A stretch of DNA of 64,000 nt from Taklimakanibacter lacteus (GTDB lineage: Bacteria; Pseudomonadota; Alphaproteobacteria; Rhizobiales; Aestuariivirgaceae): contig QOZQ01000008.1 in NCBI GenBank assembly GCA_003576695.1, positions 62,001-126,000 on the forward strand, read 5' to 3'. Each line of letters opens with the position of its first letter. The stretch's first letter is position 1. A program made the position numbers and the translations under genes. Under the pieces are notes generated by a model. That model had not been told where the DNA came from and did not search any database. It worked only from the letters and a program-made list of their open reading frames with translations. Below, one piece after another: positions 60,896 to 64,000 of the stretch.

Positions 60896-62202
60896 GGCGA
60901 GGAGAAGAGATGCCGGCGCCTGGTGACGACGCGCTCGACCGCGGCGCAGAAGCTCTCGCAATGCGCATCGCTCACCATCAGCGACAGCGCCATATAGCCC
61001 CGCCCGGCCGTGTAATAGCCCTCTTCCAGAAGATCGAGATAGAGAAGCTGGCGCAGCCGCGGATCGGACTTGCCGACATCGTCAGGGGTTCTGATCTCGC
61101 CGGCCAGCGGATGAAGGTTGATCAGCGAGCCAAGTCCGGTCGCCTTGAGGCGGACCTGGTAGCGCATGAAGAGATCGTTGAGCCGCTCGCGCAGGCCATC
61201 GCCGCGCCGGTTGAGCTCGAGGCAGGCAGAGGGGGTGAATATCTCGGAGAGCGCCGCGAAACCCGCCGTCATGGTCAGCATGTTGTTGTTGAAGGTGCCG
61301 GCATGCGGCAGGAAGTCCGGCCGCGTCGGATCGAACTGCTGCATGATGTCCCGCCGGCCGCCAAAAGCGCCGAAGGACATGCCGCCGCCAATATACTTAC
61401 CCAGCGTCTTGAGGTCGGGCGCGATGCCAAGTGTGGCGCTCAGTCCTCCCGGAGCGAGCCTGGACGTCATCACCTCGTCGAAGATGAGGAGGATTCCCCG
61501 CGCCGCCGTCTCACGCCGCAGCATCTCCAGATAATCCCTGTCGGCCGCCAGACAGCCGCCACTGCCCAGCATCGGCTCGATGATGACGGCTGCAAGCGAT
61601 GCAGCATGCTCGGCAATCAGCTTCCGCGTCCAGGCAATATCGTTGAAGGGGGCCAGCACGACGTCATACGGCGCATTGATGGCGGCGCCGCCGCCCCCGA
61701 AATAGAGCGTTCCGCCGTGATAGCCGCCCTTGATGCCGAGGATCCTGGGGCGTTTCGTGAAGGCGCGCGCCGCGCCCAGCGCCATCATATTGGCTTCGGT
61801 GCCGGAATTGGTGAAGCGCACCAGATCGAGTGCGAAGCGCTCCGCCACAATCTGCGCGAATCGCACTTCCATTTCGCTATGGGCGCCGAGATTGATCCCG
61901 CCGGCCAGCGCCTCCGCGACCGCCTGCTTGATGCGCCGGTGCGAATGTCCGTAGAGCCCGGCCGAATATTCGCCCAGAAGGTCGACATAGGAATGGCCGT
62001 CGATATCGCGGATAACCGCCCCTTCCGCATGCGCGATGCGGATCGGAAAGGGCGCCGTGAACAGCACGGTGCGGGTGTTCCCGCCCGGCATGACGGCGAG
62101 CGCCTCCTCATGCAACGCCTTGGTGCGCGGCCGCGCCCGGCTGAAACGCTCCGAAGCTTCGGCCACAGCCGCATCGATAGTGTCGACGAGAGGCGCACTC
62201 AT
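60892..62202 (-). CDS. Class III aminotransferase (glutamate-1-semialdehyde aminomutase-like)
   Basis: This PLP enzyme of about 436 residues resembles glutamate-1-semialdehyde aminomutase. It has the VMPGGNTRTVLF start, FTNSGTEANMMALGAARAFT, the Asp in ILLIFDEVMTSRLAPGGL and the Schiff-base lysine in KTLGKYIGGGMSFGAFGG near residue 265. True HemL keeps a slightly different C-terminus, so this is more likely a catabolic or biosynthetic transaminase. The ATG at 62202 (MSAPLV) is placed behind GGGAA; 62208 and 62250 are alternatives. It is followed by a coupled HIT gene and is divergent from a MATE exporter. Confidence 0.9.
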   Translation of the reverse strand: MSAPLVDTIDAAVAEASERFSRARPRTKALHEEALAVMPGGNTRTVLFTAPFPIRIAHAEGAVIRDIDGHSYVDLLGEYSAGLYGHSHRRIKQAVAEALAGGINLGAHSEMEVRFAQIVAERFALDLVRFTNSGTEANMMALGAARAFTKRPRILGIKGGYHGGTLYFGGGGAAINAPYDVVLAPFNDIAWTRKLIAEHAASLAAVIIEPMLGSGGCLAADRDYLEMLRRETAARGILLIFDEVMTSRLAPGGLSATLGIAPDLKTLGKYIGGGMSFGAFGGRRDIMQQFDPTRPDFLPHAGTFNNNMLTMTAGFAALSEIFTPSACLELNRRGDGLRERLNDLFMRYQVRLKATGLGSLINLHPLAGEIRTPDDVGKSDPRLRQLLYLDLLEEGYYTAGRGYMALSLMVSDAHCESFCAAVERVVTRRRHLFSSP

Positions 62203-62334
62203 GCTCATTTCCCTGCACGCAAGCCCCGGAGCATGCCCGACCTTGCGCAAAGGCGCAATGTTTCAGCCATGCGCTGCACTCAACTAAGCTTGGACATGGA
62301 GATTGCTGCGGGAAGCCTGTAGGTTGCGCCGGCC

Positions 62335-63774
62335 ATGCCGGATATTCGCCACGAGATCAAGCAGGAGCAGACACTTCCCCATTCGGAAAGGTCCGCCGAA
62401 AGCACATGGCCGGCCTGGCGCGAGAATATCGTGGCGACGCTGCAACTCGCTTGGCCGATGGTGCTCACCAACCTGGCGCAGACGGCGATGATCGTCACCG
62501 ACGTCGTCTTCATCGGCAGGCTCGGGCCGCAGGCGCTGGCCGCGAGCTCGCTCGCCGTCAACATCTACCACACATTCACCTTCTTCGCCTTCGGGCTGGT
62601 CAGTGCCGTAGCCCCCATGGTGGCGCGCGAGAAAGGCGCCCGCCGCCACGAAGTGCGCGAGATTCGCCGCATCGTGCGGCAGGGCCTGTGGACGGTCATC
62701 GCCGTCTCCATACCGGCAATCCTGCTGCTTTGGCATGGCGACCGCTTCCTTCTCGCCATCGGTCAGGAGCCGGCTTTGTCGGCCGAGGCCGGCAAATATC
62801 TGCGCGCCCTCGTCTGGGCACTGCCGTCCTTCCTGGGCTTCGTCGTCCTGCGCTTCTTCATATCGGCGCTCGAGCGACCGCAATGGGCTTTCGTCATCGC
62901 CATTGGCGGAATCCTGCTGAATGCGCTCGGCAACTGGCTGCTGGTTTTCGGCAATTGGGGCTTTCCCGCTCTCGGCCTCGTTGGCTCGGGGCTCGCAAGC
63001 GCCATCGCGACCTTGCTCATGTTCATCGGCATGGCCGCGGTCGTCACCTTCGACCGGCATTTCCGCCGCTATCATGTTCTCGGCCGCTTCTGGCAGGCGG
63101 ACTGGTCGCGCTTCAAGGCGATCTGGCGGCTCGGGCTTCCGATCGGCCTGATCATCGCCTTCGAGACCAGCGTGTTCAATGCCGCCGCCTTCCTCATGGG
63201 GTGGCTCGGCGAGGCCGAGCTTGCCGCCCATGCCATCGCCATCCAGATCGCCGCCATCACCTTCATGACGCCGCTCGGCATGGCCCAGGCCGCCACCGTG
63301 CGCGTCGGCCTCGCCTATGGCGCGGGCGATGCTTTGGGCGCCGCACGGGCCGGCTGGAGCGCCTTCATTCTCGGCACTGGCTTCATGGTGCTGATGGCGG
63401 CGCTGCTGATAAGCGTGCCGCAATTCCTGGTCGGCATCTTCCTGGACGTTCATCGGCCCGGCAATCTGCCCGTCCTCGCGCTCGCCACCTCGTTCCTCAT
63501 CGTCGCCGCCATCTTCCAGATCGCCGACGGCGCCCAGGTCCTGGCGGCGGGCATGCTGCGCGGACTCCATGATACGCGCGTACCCATGTGGTATGCGGCG
63601 ATCGGCTATTGGTGCATCGGCTTGCCGCTCAGCGCCTGCCTGTCGCAGCTCACTCCCTTGCGTGGTGTCGGCGTGTGGATCGGCCTCGCGGCCGGTCTCG
63701 CCGCGGTTGCCGTGCTGATGGTGCAGCGCTGGCTCAGGCGCGAGAAGCTGGGGCTGATCAGGCCGCCAGCCTGA
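62335..63774 (+). CDS. MATE family efflux transporter
   Basis: This 479-residue inner-membrane transporter has twelve hydrophobic segments in two homologous halves. The first half opens with [39 protein letters not shown], the second with [45 protein letters not shown], both typical MATE/NorM patterns. It would export drugs, dyes or cationic metabolites against a Na+ or H+ gradient. The ATG at 62335 leaves about 130 bp to the divergent aminotransferase start. The tRNA-Leu gene follows 53 bp after its stop. Confidence 0.93.
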   Translation: MPDIRHEIKQEQTLPHSERSAESTWPAWRENIVATLQLAWPMVLTNLAQTAMIVTDVVFIGRLGPQALAASSLAVNIYHTFTFFAFGLVSAVAPMVAREKGARRHEVREIRRIVRQGLWTVIAVSIPAILLLWHGDRFLLAIGQEPALSAEAGKYLRALVWALPSFLGFVVLRFFISALERPQWAFVIAIGGILLNALGNWLLVFGNWGFPALGLVGSGLASAIATLLMFIGMAAVVTFDRHFRRYHVLGRFWQADWSRFKAIWRLGLPIGLIIAFETSVFNAAAFLMGWLGEAELAAHAIAIQIAAITFMTPLGMAQAATVRVGLAYGAGDALGAARAGWSAFILGTGFMVLMAALLISVPQFLVGIFLDVHRPGNLPVLALATSFLIVAAIFQIADGAQVLAAGMLRGLHDTRVPMWYAAIGYWCIGLPLSACLSQLTPLRGVGVWIGLAAGLAAVAVLMVQRWLRREKLGLIRPPA

Positions 63775-63827
63775 CGGCCGCACAAAGGATTTGCCCCCAT
63801 GGCGCGGTGCGCTAGAAGGTCGATCAG

Positions 63828-63913
63828 GCCCCCTTGGCGGAATTGGTAGACGCACAGGACTTAAAATCCTGAGCCCACAAGGCGTCCCGGTTCGACCCCG
63901 GGAGGGGGCACCA
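63828..63913 (+). tRNA. tRNA-Leu (anticodon UAA)
   Basis: This 86-base gene folds as a complete tRNA. The seven-base acceptor stem GCCCCCT (63828-63834) pairs with AGGGGGC (63903-63909), and a discriminator A and encoded CCA (63911-63913) follow. The anticodon stem CAGGA/TCCTG encloses the loop CTTAAAA, with anticodon TAA reading UUA codons. The long variable arm and the T-arm GGTTCGACC are typical of a leucine tRNA. Nothing suggests an integrated element at its 3' end within the window. Confidence 0.97.
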
Positions 63914-63924
63914 CCCTTCGCTCT

Positions 63925-64000
63925 TCGACGAGTCCTCCGGAGCCTTGGCGTAGGAGGAGCTTCGGGTGGCGTGCCATCGACGAGTCCTCCGAAGCCTTGG
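63925..64000. repeat. 24-bp direct repeats at the window edge after tRNA-Leu
   Basis: TCGACGAGTCCTCCGGAGCC and the following TTGG (63925-63948) recur with one change at 63977-64000, 52 bp on, where the window ends. They may belong to a larger tandem array or an intergenic repeat family; the remainder lies outside the window. Confidence 0.6.

Overview
The window comes from a GC-rich alphaproteobacterium. It is most likely a Hyphomicrobiales (Rhizobiales) member: thrS, yidD, an iscU-like scaffold gene, folE, hisI and a patatin gene lie together, with a DUF3126 gene, cysE and an NDUFS6-like zinc-finger gene further along. No rRNA, CRISPR array, phage structural gene or recognisable integrase was seen. 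One tRNA, tRNA-Leu(UAA), lies at the right end.

Region by region. (1) 1-4.7 kb: a TetR regulator facing an SDR and a medium-chain reductase across a perfect operator-like dyad, then a flavin reductase / HAD phosphatase / nitroreductase set. (2) 4.9-16.6 kb: a secreted three-repeat protein, then a catabolic cluster. A four-carbon acid sugar kinase is divergent from a long operon: class III aminotransferase, GntR regulator, split transketolase, and a complete peptide-type ABC importer (binding protein, two permeases, two ATPases). The substrate is not obvious. (3) 16.6-22.8 kb: a cyclase-AAA-TPR signalling protein, an orphan pair (a protein with a caspase/CHAT-like His/Cys layout plus a 95-residue partner), and a DMT transporter divergent from a LysR regulator with a dyad on the lysR start codon. 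(4) 22.9-43.2 kb: the thrS-yidD-iscU-folE-hisI neighbourhood, split by an 8.1-kb insertion carrying a 2060-residue SpvB/VCBS/YD-repeat RHS protein and a coupled small membrane protein. A 27-bp direct repeat (26/27 identical) containing the yidD 3' end bounds the insertion. Choline-sulfatase, patatin, CBS, rhomboid, PAS, PilZ, transglutaminase-like protease and gamma-carbonic anhydrase genes follow.

(5) 43.3-50.8 kb: a six-gene hyfBCEFGI-type membrane complex. Its large subunit lacks the nickel-binding cysteines, so it resembles the poorly understood energy-converting hydrogenase-related (Ehr) complexes. A small XRE regulator with a dyad just upstream of its start heads the cluster. (6) 50.9-64 kb: DUF3126, cysE, enoyl-CoA hydratase, alpha/beta hydrolase, zinc-finger protein, a coupled GNAT / AlkX-like glycosylase / GNAT set, a FitAB-type toxin-antitoxin pair, a class III transaminase with a TetR-type operator, an O6-alkylguanine methyltransferase coupled to a 2OG-Fe(II) oxygenase, a second aminotransferase coupled to a HIT protein, a MATE exporter and tRNA-Leu.

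The points most worth following up are the RHS island and its tip/immunity pair, the metal-less hydrogenase-like complex, the aminotransferase/split-transketolase/acid-sugar-kinase cluster, the caspase-like pair, and several perfect inverted repeats in promoter regions. All functions are read from sequence by eye. No database or structure search was run.
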